Position numbers and translations under genes: made by a program
Notes under the pieces: generated by a model
Seen by the model: only the letters and a program-made list of their open reading frames with translations
Told to the model about the DNA's origin: nothing
Databases searched by the model: none
Shown: positions 34,800 to 44,716 of the stretch, in pieces
Position numbering within the stretch: position 1 is the first letter of the stretch
Layout: the number at the start of each line of letters is the position of its first letter
NCBI GenBank assembly: GCA_019417325.1
Contig: DXVO01000038.1
Span: 124,001 to 188,000 of the forward strand
Source of the DNA: Parabacteroides sp.
Lineage (GTDB): Bacteria > Bacteroidota > Bacteroidia > Bacteroidales > Tannerellaceae
Length of the DNA stretch: 64,000 nt
Direction: 5' to 3'

Positions 34800-34807
34800 T
34801 AAATTTG
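34800..34807 (+). promoter_or_regulatory. -7 box for folC
   Basis: TAAATTTG lies 21 bases before the ATG at 34829. Another box, TATCTTTG, lies at 34698-34705, so two start points are possible. Confidence 0.45.
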
Positions 34808-34828
34808 CGAAACTCTAAAAACAAAAAC

Positions 34829-36136
34829 ATGACTTACGAAGAAACGTTGCACTATCTATACACCAGTATACCGGTATTTCAACACAGCGGAGCATCCGCT
34901 TATAAACCGGGACTCGGAACAAGTATAGCACTAGACAACTATCTAGGAAATCCCCATAAAGCATACAAAACAATTCATATAGCCGGTACAAACGGTAAAG
35001 GTTCTGTCAGTCACCTGCTGGCTGCTATTTTACAACAATCCGGATATAAAGTTGGACTTTTCACCTCCCCCCATCTGGTTGATTTTCGAGAACGAATCCG
35101 TGTAAACGGTAAAATGATACCTAAAGAATACGTTACTGATTTTGTAACACACCATCAATCTTTTTTCGAACCACTCCAACCCTCCTTTTTTGAACTGACC
35201 TCTACATTAGCTTTCGATTATTTCCGCTCCGAAAAAGTTGATATTGCCATAATTGAAACAGGTATGGGCGGGCGTTTAGATAGCACCAATATCATCACAC
35301 CGATTTTAAGTATTATCACCAATATAAGTCTTGACCATACACAGTTCCTGGGGGATACGGTCGAAAAAATTGCTTTCGAAAAAGCCGGTATCATCAAGAA
35401 CGGCGTACCGGCATTAGTCGGAGAAGTAGACAGGGAAAGTGTTGCTAAAGTATTTGCAGATACTGCAGTAAAAAACAATACCTCAGTTTATTTTGCACAG
35501 GATGCTAACTTATTAGGAGAATCCTATTTGATGGATACCGGAGAATGGTATTTCGATTCAGCCGAATATGGACAATTCTTCGGAGAATTAGGTGGAGCCG
35601 TACAAGTACGCAATGCAAATACGGTATTGGGAGCTTTGAACTTATTGAATACGCTGGATATACAAATTACCCAACAAGCCGTAAAGGAAGGATTCGAGCA
35701 TGTTGTGGAACTGACAGGTTTAATGGGACGTTGGCAAATCATGCAACAAAAACCCAAAGTAATCTGCGATACCGGTCATAATATAGGAGGTTGGCAATAC
35801 ACCCGAAAGCAACTGGCAGAAGAAAAAAAACGCCATAAACATTTGTTCATGATAGTGGGTATGGTAAATGACAAAGATATTAACGGAGTAATGGAACTTA
35901 TGCCTAAGGACGCTTTCTACTTCTTTACACAAGCTTCTATTCCACGGGCTATGCCGGCTGAAGAATTTGCAGCAAAAGGTATAATGCACGGGCTGAGCGG
36001 TACTATTTGCGACACCGTTCCGGAAGCCGTTAGCAAAGCCTTGGCACGTGCCGGAGAAGATGATGTCATTTTTATCGGAGGCAGTACTTTTATTGTAGCA
36101 GATGCCATTCCTTTATTCAACAAAAAAAATATGTAA
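34829..36136 (+). CDS. folC: Folylpolyglutamate synthase / dihydrofolate synthase
   Basis: The 435-residue product (MTYEETLHYLYTSIPVFQ) has the Mur-ligase-like P-loop in AGTNGKGSVSHLLA (~residue 55), the FTSPHLVDFRERIRVNG segment that binds folate and the C-terminal domain (ICDTGHNIGGW). It adds glutamate to dihydropteroate and to folates. The frame is open from a TTG at 34793, but a -7 box TAAATTTG at 34800-34807 lies inside that extension, so the ATG at 34829 is used. It is the first gene of a likely five-gene operon (folC, MFS, ispE, methyltransferase, S9 peptidase). Confidence 0.93.
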   Translation: MTYEETLHYLYTSIPVFQHSGASAYKPGLGTSIALDNYLGNPHKAYKTIHIAGTNGKGSVSHLLAAILQQSGYKVGLFTSPHLVDFRERIRVNGKMIPKEYVTDFVTHHQSFFEPLQPSFFELTSTLAFDYFRSEKVDIAIIETGMGGRLDSTNIITPILSIITNISLDHTQFLGDTVEKIAFEKAGIIKNGVPALVGEVDRESVAKVFADTAVKNNTSVYFAQDANLLGESYLMDTGEWYFDSAEYGQFFGELGGAVQVRNANTVLGALNLLNTLDIQITQQAVKEGFEHVVELTGLMGRWQIMQQKPKVICDTGHNIGGWQYTRKQLAEEKKRHKHLFMIVGMVNDKDINGVMELMPKDAFYFFTQASIPRAMPAEEFAAKGIMHGLSGTICDTVPEAVSKALARAGEDDVIFIGGSTFIVADAIPLFNKKNM

Positions 36137-36161
36137 CTTAATTCTATCTAAAATAAATATC

Positions 36162-37601
36162 ATGACTGAACTAATTCAAAAAAAGTTAAGCGAGTCTAAA
36201 ACAGCACGGTGGACCGTCCTGGCACTCGTCGCATTTACTATGCTATGCGGATACTTCATCACAGATATGATGGCTCCGCTTCAAGATTTACTGCAATCAC
36301 CTGTCGGTAGCGGAGGTTTAGGTTGGAGCGGAGACGAGTATGGAAAGTTTACCAGTGCTTATGGCTGGTTTAATGTATTCTTCCTGATGTTGATTTTCGG
36401 TGGTATGATACTCGATAAAATGGGAGTGCGTTTCACCGGTCTTATGGCTACATGTATCATGATTATAGGTGTGTTTACCAAGTGGTTCGGTATATCACAC
36501 GATTTCGGGGGAGCTACAATCTCTGTTTTCGGAACAGAATGGACTTATACCCTGCTGGTGGCTTCGTTAGGATATGCCTTATTCGGCGTAGGTGTGGAAA
36601 TAGCAGGTATTACTGTTTCCAAAATCATTGTTAAATGGTTTAAAGGTAAAGAAATGGCACTCGCGATGGGATTGGAAATGGCTTGTGCACGTATCGGTAC
36701 GGGATTGGCAATCGGTATTACTCCATTGTTGAGCCGTGCTTTCAATAATTCAATCAGTATGCCTATTCTTATCGGATTAATTCTTTTGTGTATCGGTTTG
36801 CTTTCCTTTATTGTATTTGTTATCATGGATAAGAAGCGGGATGCGGAAGATGCAGAAACAGTAAATGATGAAGAGCCGGAAGAACCATTCCGTTTCAACG
36901 ATATCTGGAGTATTGTTACCTTAAAAGGATTCTGGTATGTAGCTTTACTTTGTGTATTGTTCTATTCTGCCGTATTTCCCTTCCTTAAATATGCACCCAG
37001 CCTGATGATTAATAAATTCGGTATTGCCCCGGAATGGTCAGGAACGATTCCTGCACTTCTCCCATTCGGCAATATTCTGCTGACTCCTTTCTTTGGAAAC
37101 CTATACGACCGTAAAGGAAAAGGAGCAACCATTATGATTGTCGGAGCTGTCATGTTAGTATTTATCCATTTAATGTTCTCTATTCCGGTACTGAACAACT
37201 GGGTTATTGCCCTTATACTGATTATCCTGTTAGGTATTGCATTTTCTCTGGTACCCTCGGCAATGTGGCCTTCCGTTCCGAAAATCATACCTGAAAATAA
37301 ACTGGGAACAGCCTATGCCTTGATTTTCTGGGTACAAAACTGGGGATTAATGGGTGTTCCTTACCTGATTGGAAAAGTGCTGGACAGCTACTGCGTTACC
37401 GGTAATATCGACGGGAAACCTACTTATGACTATACGATTCCAATGATGATTTTCACATGTTTTGGTATAATGGCTCTCTTTATCTCCTTATTGCTGAAAC
37501 GTGAAGACCGGATTAAAGGTTACGGGCTAGAATTACCGAATATCAAAAAAGACGAAGATATTGTTCTTGCCGAAGAAATGATTGGCGAAGGACAACGTTA
37601 A
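36162..37601 (+). CDS. Major facilitator superfamily transporter
   Basis: The 479-residue product (MTELIQKKLSESKTARW) has about 12 membrane helices and a charged central loop (~residues 225-245, DKKRDAEDAETVNDEEPEEP). The loop GGMILDKMGVRFTG after helix 2 is the MFS signature, and a second copy LYDRKGKG occurs in the C-terminal half. The substrate is unknown. The start at 36162 is preferred over an in-frame ATG at 36102, which lies inside folC. It lies 25 bases after folC and 15 before ispE. Confidence 0.88.
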   Translation: MTELIQKKLSESKTARWTVLALVAFTMLCGYFITDMMAPLQDLLQSPVGSGGLGWSGDEYGKFTSAYGWFNVFFLMLIFGGMILDKMGVRFTGLMATCIMIIGVFTKWFGISHDFGGATISVFGTEWTYTLLVASLGYALFGVGVEIAGITVSKIIVKWFKGKEMALAMGLEMACARIGTGLAIGITPLLSRAFNNSISMPILIGLILLCIGLLSFIVFVIMDKKRDAEDAETVNDEEPEEPFRFNDIWSIVTLKGFWYVALLCVLFYSAVFPFLKYAPSLMINKFGIAPEWSGTIPALLPFGNILLTPFFGNLYDRKGKGATIMIVGAVMLVFIHLMFSIPVLNNWVIALILIILLGIAFSLVPSAMWPSVPKIIPENKLGTAYALIFWVQNWGLMGVPYLIGKVLDSYCVTGNIDGKPTYDYTIPMMIFTCFGIMALFISLLLKREDRIKGYGLELPNIKKDEDIVLAEEMIGEGQR

Positions 37602-37616
37602 ATAAACTATTTCACT

Positions 37617-38426
37617 ATGATTTGTTTCCCGAATGCCAAGATAAATTTAGGGCTGAATATCGTTAGTAAACGACCGGACGGTTATCATAATATTGAAACC
37701 ATCTTCTACCCTATTCCTGTAAAAGATGCGCTTGAAATTGTTGAAGCGAAAACCTTCTCATTCACGCAGACAGGCATACATGTAGATGCTCCGGTAGAAA
37801 AAAACCTTGTGGTAAAAGCCCTGAATTTATTAACAAAACAATATGACATTCCCGAATTGGAAGTCCATCTGCTCAAAGCCATTCCTTTTGGAGCAGGATT
37901 AGGAGGAGGCTCTGCTGATGCAGCCTTCATGCTGAAACTGCTCAATGACTTTTGCAGGTTGTCCATTCCCGAAAACGAACTGGAAGAGCTTGCCTCTTCC
38001 ATCGGGGCGGACTGCCCGTTTTTTATACGGAACACACCTGTTTTTGCTACAGGTACCGGAAATATTTTCGAACCGGTGGAGTTGTCGCTAAAAGGCTACC
38101 ATCTTTGTTTGGTTAAGCCGGATGTAGCCGTATCCACTCCTGAAGCCTATTCAATGGTTAAACCTGCAGCACCGTCTGTTTCACTGAAAGAAATTGCAAA
38201 ACAGCCGGTTGGTGAATGGAAAAAACTGATGGCAAATGATTTTGAACCAAGTGTATTCCCTAAATTCCCGGTTATTGCAACTATAAAAGAGGCTCTTTAT
38301 GAAGCAGGAGCAGTGTATGCTTCCATGTCCGGCTCCGGTTCATCCGTATTCGGACTATTTAAAGAAGCGACCTCACTGAAACAACAATTTCCGGATTGTT
38401 TTGTATGGGAAGGAGCGCTCGAATGA
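37617..38426 (+). CDS. ispE: 4-diphosphocytidyl-2-C-methyl-D-erythritol kinase
   Basis: This 269-residue GHMP kinase has the N-terminal NAKINLGLNI and RPDGYHNIETIF segments and the ATP loop PFGAGLGGGSADAAF (~residues 90-105), plus the C-terminal SGSGSSVFGLF motif. It phosphorylates CDP-methylerythritol in the non-mevalonate isoprenoid route. Its stop codon overlaps the next gene's ATG (ATGA), so the two are translationally coupled. Confidence 0.95.
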   Translation: MICFPNAKINLGLNIVSKRPDGYHNIETIFYPIPVKDALEIVEAKTFSFTQTGIHVDAPVEKNLVVKALNLLTKQYDIPELEVHLLKAIPFGAGLGGGSADAAFMLKLLNDFCRLSIPENELEELASSIGADCPFFIRNTPVFATGTGNIFEPVELSLKGYHLCLVKPDVAVSTPEAYSMVKPAAPSVSLKEIAKQPVGEWKKLMANDFEPSVFPKFPVIATIKEALYEAGAVYASMSGSGSSVFGLFKEATSLKQQFPDCFVWEGALE

Positions 38427-39001
38427 ATGCCATAGCAAACTTCTTCGACAACCTTGCCGACCGCTGGGATGAGTTATGCCAGCATGAGCCTGATAAGATC
38501 AATGAGATTCTGGAACAAACGACTCTCCGGAAAGGCATGCGCATACTCGATGTAGGATGTGGAACCGGCATACTGGAAAGTTTTCTTTTACCCTATTCGC
38601 CTGTAGAAATTGTAGGAGTGGATTTATCTTCATTTATGATTGAAAAAGCCCGTTGCAAATATGCGGTAAAAACAGTCGATTTTCATTGTATGGATATAAT
38701 GGACCTGAAAAACGAACGTTTCGATTATATCATAGCGTATAGTGTTTTCCCCCATTTCTCCAATCAAAAAGAACTCATTTCTCATCTTGCCGGACTTTTG
38801 CATCCGGGAGGGGAACTGGTGATTTGCCACAGCGAAAGCAGGGACAAAATAAACATGCACCATGGCAAACAAGCTGTCAGGATTTCATTCGGTCTACCTC
38901 CTGCTGAAGAAGTTGCACATATGATGGAACCTTATTTCCAGATACAAACTATTCAGGATACCAATCGGTTATACATGGTATCCGGCATACGAAATTCTTA
39001 A
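38423..39001 (+). CDS. Class I SAM-dependent methyltransferase
   Basis: The 192-residue product (MNAIANFFDNLADRWDELC) has SAM motif I ILDVGCGTGILESFL (~residues 38-52), the acidic motif II VGVDLSSFMIEKA and post-motif HPGGELVICHS. It methylates an unknown small molecule; the LADRWDE-type N-terminus is seen in ubiquinone/menaquinone or tRNA-type small methyltransferases but does not decide the substrate. The ATG overlaps the ispE stop by four bases; an upstream TTG lies inside ispE and is rejected. Confidence 0.88.
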   Translation: MNAIANFFDNLADRWDELCQHEPDKINEILEQTTLRKGMRILDVGCGTGILESFLLPYSPVEIVGVDLSSFMIEKARCKYAVKTVDFHCMDIMDLKNERFDYIIAYSVFPHFSNQKELISHLAGLLHPGGELVICHSESRDKINMHHGKQAVRISFGLPPAEEVAHMMEPYFQIQTIQDTNRLYMVSGIRNS

Positions 39002-39012
39002 ACACCTGATAT

Positions 39013-41505
39013 ATGAACAAAAAAATAGCATTAATTTTTACGCTATTATTATCCACTCTTGCACTGTATGCAGCGGATGATATTAAAGTCATGCAATATA
39101 AGCATGCCGGGCCTATTCCTGTAAATAAGCCCATCATGGCAGATAGCCTGAATGTAAACGGTAAAAAATTTGAAGTCAAAGACCTCCTGAAATCCACACT
39201 CCCAGCTGACCGGGTGTTGGAAAATGCAACTGTACTCGATGCCGATACAGCCGGAAAAATAACTTTTGCTTCACCGGAAAAAGGGTATGCCCTTCATCTT
39301 TTCTCTTTCTATCTGAATAGCGACCGCTATGTAAAAGGTTCGCTGGAAGTATCCGGTTCCGGTAATTTTGAAGTATTTGTAAATAGTAAATCAGTAGGCG
39401 CAACTTCCGAATTGGCAATGGAACCTCATCGATATGAAGTTGTAGTGAAATACCTCACTATGGACACAGATACTTGCCCGCCCACATTAAAAGCAATCTT
39501 TAAAAATCCGGGAAAAGCAGAGGTCACAGCTTCCTTAAACCCGGAAAAGCGCTATACATTACGAGATATGCTGACAGGAACCAATTACAGTGGAGTAAGC
39601 CTTTCTCCTGACGGCAAATTTGTGCTTATCAAATATTACACTCACTTGGATAACGGCAAAAGCGAACAATTCGCCCAATTGCGTGATGCTACTACCGGAC
39701 GTATTTTATTACAGGACAAAGGATTTGTCCTGAATGCCTCCTGGATGCCTAAAAGCAATAAAATGTATTTTACCCGTACCGGAATGAACGGCCTGGAACT
39801 GGTCACCATAGACCCTGCCACTATGCAGGAAGAGGTTATTGCCAACAATCTGCCGGAGGGTAACTTCTCTTTCACTCCTGATGAAGAGACTTTACTCTAT
39901 ACCATTCGTGAAGAAGGTCCGAAAGATGGTCCTGACATGCTTCGTATCCTCGAACCGAACGACCGCCTTCCTGGTTTCCGCAATCGTTATTTCATCTGGA
40001 GGTATAACCTGAAAAACGGTCTTTACGAACAGCTGACTTATGGTCATACCAATACATTCATTAATGATGTAAGTGCAGACAGCCGCTACCTTCTATTTAG
40101 TACCAGCGAACAGGATTACACTTCGCTGCCACATTCCAGCAATTCTTTATACAAGCTGGATCTCCAAACCATGGCTGTCGATACGATCTGGGAAGGCAAG
40201 AAATTTGTAAACGGAGGTTCATTCTCTCCGGACGGAAAGCAACTGTTGGTTAGCGGCTCTGGAGAAGCATTCGATAATATCGGATTAAATATCAAACAGG
40301 GACAAATATCAAACACATATGACGGACAGCTTTTCCTGTACGATCTGGCAAGCCACAAAGCAACAGCTCTTACTAAAGACTTCAATCCTAACGTAACCGG
40401 AGCCTCATGGAACCATACCGACGGGCTAATCTACATGCTGACAGAAGATCAGGATTACCAACGCCTTTACACTTGTGATCCGTCAAACGGAAAAATCAAA
40501 CGCTTGGATTTGCCGGAGGATATTATATCCAATTATACGCTGGCAGATAATGCGCCTGTTATGTACTATTACGGACAAAGCATTTCAAACGCGAATCGTT
40601 TGTATGCCTATAACCTCAAAAACGGGAAGAACCGTCTGATTGAAGATCTCTCTGCAAAAAGATTGGAAAATATCCAATTGGGAGAAGCACACGACTGGAA
40701 CTTCACCTCTTCAGACGGTACAGTTATCCAGGGACGTTACTATCTGCCGCCTGATTTCGACGCATCTAAAAAATATCCGATGATTGTCTATTACTATGGC
40801 GGAACATCCCCGACGAACCGTGCATTGGAAATGCGTTATTCCATGCATATGTATGCTGCTCTGGGTTATGTGGTCTATACGCTTAATCCAAGCGGAACTA
40901 CCGGTTTCGGACAAGAATTTGCAGCACGTCACGTAAATGCCTGGGGCGATTATACGGCTGATGAAATCATTTTGGGTACAGAAAAGTTCTGTAAAGAACA
41001 CGATTTTGTAAACTCCAAGAAAATCGGTTGTATCGGCGCCAGCTACGGAGGTTTTATGACACAATACCTGCAAACCCGTACCGATCTATTCGCAGCAGCA
41101 GTAAGCCATGCGGGTATCAGCGCACTAAGCAGCTATTGGGGAGAAGGATATTGGGGATACGGCTACTGCTCGGTTGCGAATACAGGAACTTATCCCTGGA
41201 ATAATCCGGAATTCTATACAAAGCACAGCCCGTTATTTAATGCGGATAAAATCAAAACACCGTTGCTATTGCTTCACGGCAATGCTGATACCAATGTGCC
41301 TTTGGGAGAAAGTATCCAGATGTTTCTTGCTCTTAAGTTACTTGGCAAAACGGTTGAGTTCGTACAAGTGGACGGTGAAAACCATGGTATAGTAGACTAC
41401 AAAAAACGTACGGAATGGCAGAACAGTATCTACGCATGGTTTGCCAAATGGCTGAAAGACGAACCGGAATGGTGGGATGCCCTCTACCCGGAAAGAAATT
41501 TGTAA
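39013..41505 (+). CDS. Exported S9 family prolyl oligopeptidase-like peptidase
   Basis: This 830-residue protein has a signal peptide (MNKKIALIFTLLLSTLALYA), a beta-sandwich-like N-terminal part (~25-180), a propeller region (~190-560) and a hydrolase domain with Ser677 in GASYGGF, Asp759 in GNADTNVP and His791 in GENHGI. It probably removes dipeptides or oligopeptides in the periplasm. It differs from the DPP IV at 9117 in having the GASYGGF rather than GHSGGGF nucleophile box. It lies 11 bases after the methyltransferase gene and ends the likely operon. Confidence 0.92.
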   Translation: MNKKIALIFTLLLSTLALYAADDIKVMQYKHAGPIPVNKPIMADSLNVNGKKFEVKDLLKSTLPADRVLENATVLDADTAGKITFASPEKGYALHLFSFYLNSDRYVKGSLEVSGSGNFEVFVNSKSVGATSELAMEPHRYEVVVKYLTMDTDTCPPTLKAIFKNPGKAEVTASLNPEKRYTLRDMLTGTNYSGVSLSPDGKFVLIKYYTHLDNGKSEQFAQLRDATTGRILLQDKGFVLNASWMPKSNKMYFTRTGMNGLELVTIDPATMQEEVIANNLPEGNFSFTPDEETLLYTIREEGPKDGPDMLRILEPNDRLPGFRNRYFIWRYNLKNGLYEQLTYGHTNTFINDVSADSRYLLFSTSEQDYTSLPHSSNSLYKLDLQTMAVDTIWEGKKFVNGGSFSPDGKQLLVSGSGEAFDNIGLNIKQGQISNTYDGQLFLYDLASHKATALTKDFNPNVTGASWNHTDGLIYMLTEDQDYQRLYTCDPSNGKIKRLDLPEDIISNYTLADNAPVMYYYGQSISNANRLYAYNLKNGKNRLIEDLSAKRLENIQLGEAHDWNFTSSDGTVIQGRYYLPPDFDASKKYPMIVYYYGGTSPTNRALEMRYSMHMYAALGYVVYTLNPSGTTGFGQEFAARHVNAWGDYTADEIILGTEKFCKEHDFVNSKKIGCIGASYGGFMTQYLQTRTDLFAAAVSHAGISALSSYWGEGYWGYGYCSVANTGTYPWNNPEFYTKHSPLFNADKIKTPLLLLHGNADTNVPLGESIQMFLALKLLGKTVEFVQVDGENHGIVDYKKRTEWQNSIYAWFAKWLKDEPEWWDALYPERNL

Positions 41506-41523
41506 GATAAAATATTCCATAAC

Positions 41524-41560
41524 AAAAAAGGCAGCTCCGATTTAACGGGACTGCCTTTTT
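41524..41560. terminator. Bidirectional terminator
   Basis: AAAAAGGCAG pairs with CTGCCTTTTT with further pairing inside (CTCCG against CGGGA). T-runs occur on both strands, between the S9 peptidase gene and mdh. Confidence 0.88.
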
Positions 41561-41606
41561 CTTTCTTGCCTAACCTAACAATCTATTTGCGACTAATACA
41601 CAAATA

Positions 41607-42608
41607 TTATTTCATATGTTCATTTAAAGTATGCCATAAATGGATTTCCGGTATAATGCCCATACCGATCACTTCATCGCGAAGCTTGCATAAGTGTTCA
41701 TAACTACGAGCCAGTTCTGCATTTTCCATCGGAGTGCCTTCCACTTCCTTATAAAAAATACCGTCTTTACTTATTTCTGTCTCCATTGCCATCATGATAT
41801 GGTCGAATTTACCGGAATGTACATAAGTTCCGGCAGGCCAACGGAAAGGCTCGCCACCCATAGCAGCGCGTATCATCTCAATAGAAAGATATGACGGGCT
41901 CTGGAAAGAAGAACGTCCACGTAAATCAATGATTTCTTTTCCACCCTGGATAACATGCTGTTTTATATCCGCCCACTGTTCGTCTGTCAATTCAGAAGAA
42001 CCGATTAATTTCTGCAACGGACGGCCATCAACTGTTGCCGTAGAAGTGAACACAGCCATCTGTTCGCCATGTCCGCCATAAGTACGACAGTTGCGAACCA
42101 GATTCTGACGAACACCGAAATGTTTTGCTAATGCACTTTGCAAACGAGTGCTATCCAATGCAGCCAAGGTACTTACCTGTGAAGGCTTCAAACCGGAATA
42201 CAGCAAAGTAATCAAGCCTGTAATATCAGCCGGGTTAAAAATAACCACCACATGTTTTACATCAGGACAATAGGCACGCACGTCTTTACCGAACTGAGCA
42301 GCAATTTCAGCATTACCTTTCAGTAAATCTTCGCGGGTCATACCTGCTTTACGGGCAGCGCCACCGGAAGAAACAACATATTTGGCACCGTGCAAAGCTT
42401 CGCTGATGTCAGAAGTATAAGTTATGTGAGCGTAATCAAAACCGGACTGGAACATTTCCTCTGCTACCCCTTTCAAACCGGGAGCATACGGGTCGTAAAG
42501 ACAAACTTCAGAACTAAGCCCCATCATTAAAGCTGTTTGAGCCATATTGGAACCAATCATACCTGCTGCACCTACTATCGTCAGCTTCTCGTCTGTTAAT
42601 GTTTTCAT
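41607..42608 (-). CDS. mdh: Malate dehydrogenase
   Basis: This 333-residue protein has the N-terminal Rossmann motif VGAAGMIGSNMAQ (NAD binding), the mobile-loop arginines in GAARKAGMTREDL (malate-specific pattern), VVIFNPADITG and the catalytic histidine in YGGHGEQM. It interconverts malate and oxaloacetate with NAD, which fits with the oxaloacetate decarboxylase alpha subunit coded at 25872. It is monocistronic, with a -7 box at 42693-42700. Confidence 0.92.
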   Translation of the reverse strand: MKTLTDEKLTIVGAAGMIGSNMAQTALMMGLSSEVCLYDPYAPGLKGVAEEMFQSGFDYAHITYTSDISEALHGAKYVVSSGGAARKAGMTREDLLKGNAEIAAQFGKDVRAYCPDVKHVVVIFNPADITGLITLLYSGLKPSQVSTLAALDSTRLQSALAKHFGVRQNLVRNCRTYGGHGEQMAVFTSTATVDGRPLQKLIGSSELTDEQWADIKQHVIQGGKEIIDLRGRSSFQSPSYLSIEMIRAAMGGEPFRWPAGTYVHSGKFDHIMMAMETEISKDGIFYKEVEGTPMENAELARSYEHLCKLRDEVIGMGIIPEIHLWHTLNEHMK

Positions 42609-42692
42609 ATCTATATTATTTAAATGTTTTAGTTTTTATAAATAACACGTTCACTCCAATAATGTTTGGTTGATTACGTTTCTTTTCGGAAA

Positions 42693-42700
42693 CAAAGATA
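42693..42700 (-). promoter_or_regulatory. -7 box for mdh
   Basis: The minus strand reads TATCTTTG, about 85 bases before the mdh start. The -33 element is not evident. Confidence 0.45.
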
Positions 42701-42795
42701 AATGAAGTAAAAATTACCTGCTAATCACTAATTTGAATCCTCCATAAATATAAGTTATAAGATTTACATACAAACAAAATCGGCAAGAAAATACG

Positions 42796-42803
42796 TATCT
42801 TTG
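42796..42803 (+). promoter_or_regulatory. -7 box almost touching the ygiQ start codon
   Basis: TATCTTTG ends five bases before the ATG at 42808. A start point 6-8 bases downstream of the box would fall at or within the first codons, suggesting a leaderless or nearly leaderless mRNA. Confidence 0.5.
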
Positions 42804-42807
42804 CAAC

Positions 42808-44631
42808 ATGAAAACATATAAACCGGAGGCATGGTTGCCTACCACCAAGAAAGAAGTTGAAGCCCGTGGATGGGATTATATAGATGTTATATTTTTCAGT
42901 GGAGATGCTTATATTGATCATCCTTCATTCGGGGCTGCCGTTATCGGGCGTACTCTCGAAGCCATGGGGTTGCGCGTTGCTATCGTGCCTCAACCCGACT
43001 GGCGAGGAGACTTCCGCGACTTCAAAAAATTAGGGGCGCCCCGTCTCTTTTTCGGTGTCTCGGCCGGTGCTATGGATTCAATGATTAATCATTATACAGC
43101 CAATAAACGGCTACGCAGTGACGATGCCTATACTCCGGACCGTCGCCCAGGCATGCGTCCTGACTATCCGAGTATTGTATACACCCGTATATTAAAAGAA
43201 TTATATCCCGATATTCCCGTTGTTTTAGGAGGTATCGAAGCCTCCTTACGCCGCCTTACCCATTACGACTACTGGCAAGACAAACTATTGCCCGGTATAC
43301 TGGCAGACAGTCCGGCCGACCTGCTTATCTATGGCATGGGAGAACTGCCTTTAATGGAACTGGTTACACGCCTGCAAGCGGGTACTCCATTCCATGAACT
43401 AAAGGATATACGCCAAACGGTTTATCTGGCAAAAAAAGAAGAAATCCAGGCTGGTACGGATGACATCGAACTATTTTCGCATAACGAATGCCTGAAAGAT
43501 AAACTGAAACAGGCGAAGAATTTCCGCCATATTGAAGAAGAATCAAATAAATATAATGCCAGCCGCATTCTGCAACAGACAACCGGCAACCGGACGATTG
43601 TTGTTAATCCCCCCTTCCCTCCTATGACGGAAGAACAGATTGATGCTTCTTTCGACTTGCCTTATACCCGGCTGCCTCATCCCAAATATAAAGGGAAGAC
43701 TATTCCGGCCTTCGAAATGATTAAGTTTTCAGTCAATATACACCGTGGGTGTTTCGGAGGATGTGCTTTCTGTACCATCTCTGCACATCAAGGCAAATTT
43801 ATAACTTCCCGCAGCAAAGAGTCGATATTGAAAGAAGTAAAAGAGATTATTCAGATGCCTGATTTCAAAGGGTATCTGAGTGATTTGGGAGGTCCCTCCG
43901 CAAACATGTACCGGATGAGGGGTAAAGACCAGCGGATTTGTGCCAAATGCAAGAAGCCGTCATGTATTTCACCTGTTGTCTGTAAGAATCTGAATGCAGA
44001 CCATACTCCATTGCTTGAAATATATAAAGAAGTGGATAGCCTGCCGGAAATTAAACGTTCTTTTATTGGCAGCGGTGTCCGTTACGACTTATTATTACAC
44101 AGATACGACGACGAACAACTGAACCAGTCTGCACAAGCTTATACAGAAGAACTAATAGCCCGCCATGTATCCGGCCGTTTGAAAGTAGCCCCGGAGCATA
44201 CGGAAGATAGGGTATTAAAGATGATGCGTAAACCCTCCTTCGAATTATTCGGACAGTTCAAAAAGATATTCGACCGTATCAACCAGAAACAAGGATTGAA
44301 CCAGCAACTCATCCCCTACTTTATTTCCAGTCATCCCGGCTGTACGGAAGTAGACATGGCAAGTCTTGCTGTCCAAACCAAGCAACTCCATTTCCAATTG
44401 GAACAGATACAGGATTTCACACCCACTCCGATGACGCTCGCCACTGAAATGTATTATACCGGATTTCATCCGTATACACTGGAAAAAGTATATACGGCAC
44501 GCACGAAAGAACAGAAGTTAGCACAGCGCTTGTTTTTCTTCTGGTATAAGCCGGAATTCCGCAAACAAATCACTTTGGCATTACAAAAACTCGGAAGGAA
44601 AGATTTGATTAGTAAGTTATTCGGACGATAA
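42808..44631 (+). CDS. ygiQ: YgiQ family radical SAM protein
   Basis: This 607-residue protein begins with the family's usual LPTTKKEVEARGWDYID and GDAYIDHPSFGAA. The radical SAM cluster cysteines are Cys315, Cys319 and Cys322 (RGCFGGCAFC). A C-terminal part (~540-607) follows the radical SAM core. The substrate of YgiQ proteins is not known. The start is fixed by the conserved N-terminus. Divergent from mdh. Confidence 0.92.
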   Translation: MKTYKPEAWLPTTKKEVEARGWDYIDVIFFSGDAYIDHPSFGAAVIGRTLEAMGLRVAIVPQPDWRGDFRDFKKLGAPRLFFGVSAGAMDSMINHYTANKRLRSDDAYTPDRRPGMRPDYPSIVYTRILKELYPDIPVVLGGIEASLRRLTHYDYWQDKLLPGILADSPADLLIYGMGELPLMELVTRLQAGTPFHELKDIRQTVYLAKKEEIQAGTDDIELFSHNECLKDKLKQAKNFRHIEEESNKYNASRILQQTTGNRTIVVNPPFPPMTEEQIDASFDLPYTRLPHPKYKGKTIPAFEMIKFSVNIHRGCFGGCAFCTISAHQGKFITSRSKESILKEVKEIIQMPDFKGYLSDLGGPSANMYRMRGKDQRICAKCKKPSCISPVVCKNLNADHTPLLEIYKEVDSLPEIKRSFIGSGVRYDLLLHRYDDEQLNQSAQAYTEELIARHVSGRLKVAPEHTEDRVLKMMRKPSFELFGQFKKIFDRINQKQGLNQQLIPYFISSHPGCTEVDMASLAVQTKQLHFQLEQIQDFTPTPMTLATEMYYTGFHPYTLEKVYTARTKEQKLAQRLFFFWYKPEFRKQITLALQKLGRKDLISKLFGR

Positions 44632-44676
44632 TCTATCTTTTTTATCCAAATATGCATTTGTTTGAGTATAAAACCG

Positions 44677-44692
44677 TACTATTGCAATAGTA
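44677..44692. promoter_or_regulatory. 16-bp perfect palindrome upstream of the TlpA-like gene
   Basis: TACTATTGCAATAGTA is a perfect palindrome ending 24 bases before the ATG at 44717. It is a candidate operator for that gene. Confidence 0.5.
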
Positions 44693-44716
44693 AGCATATA
44701 CTAAATAGTACTTATC

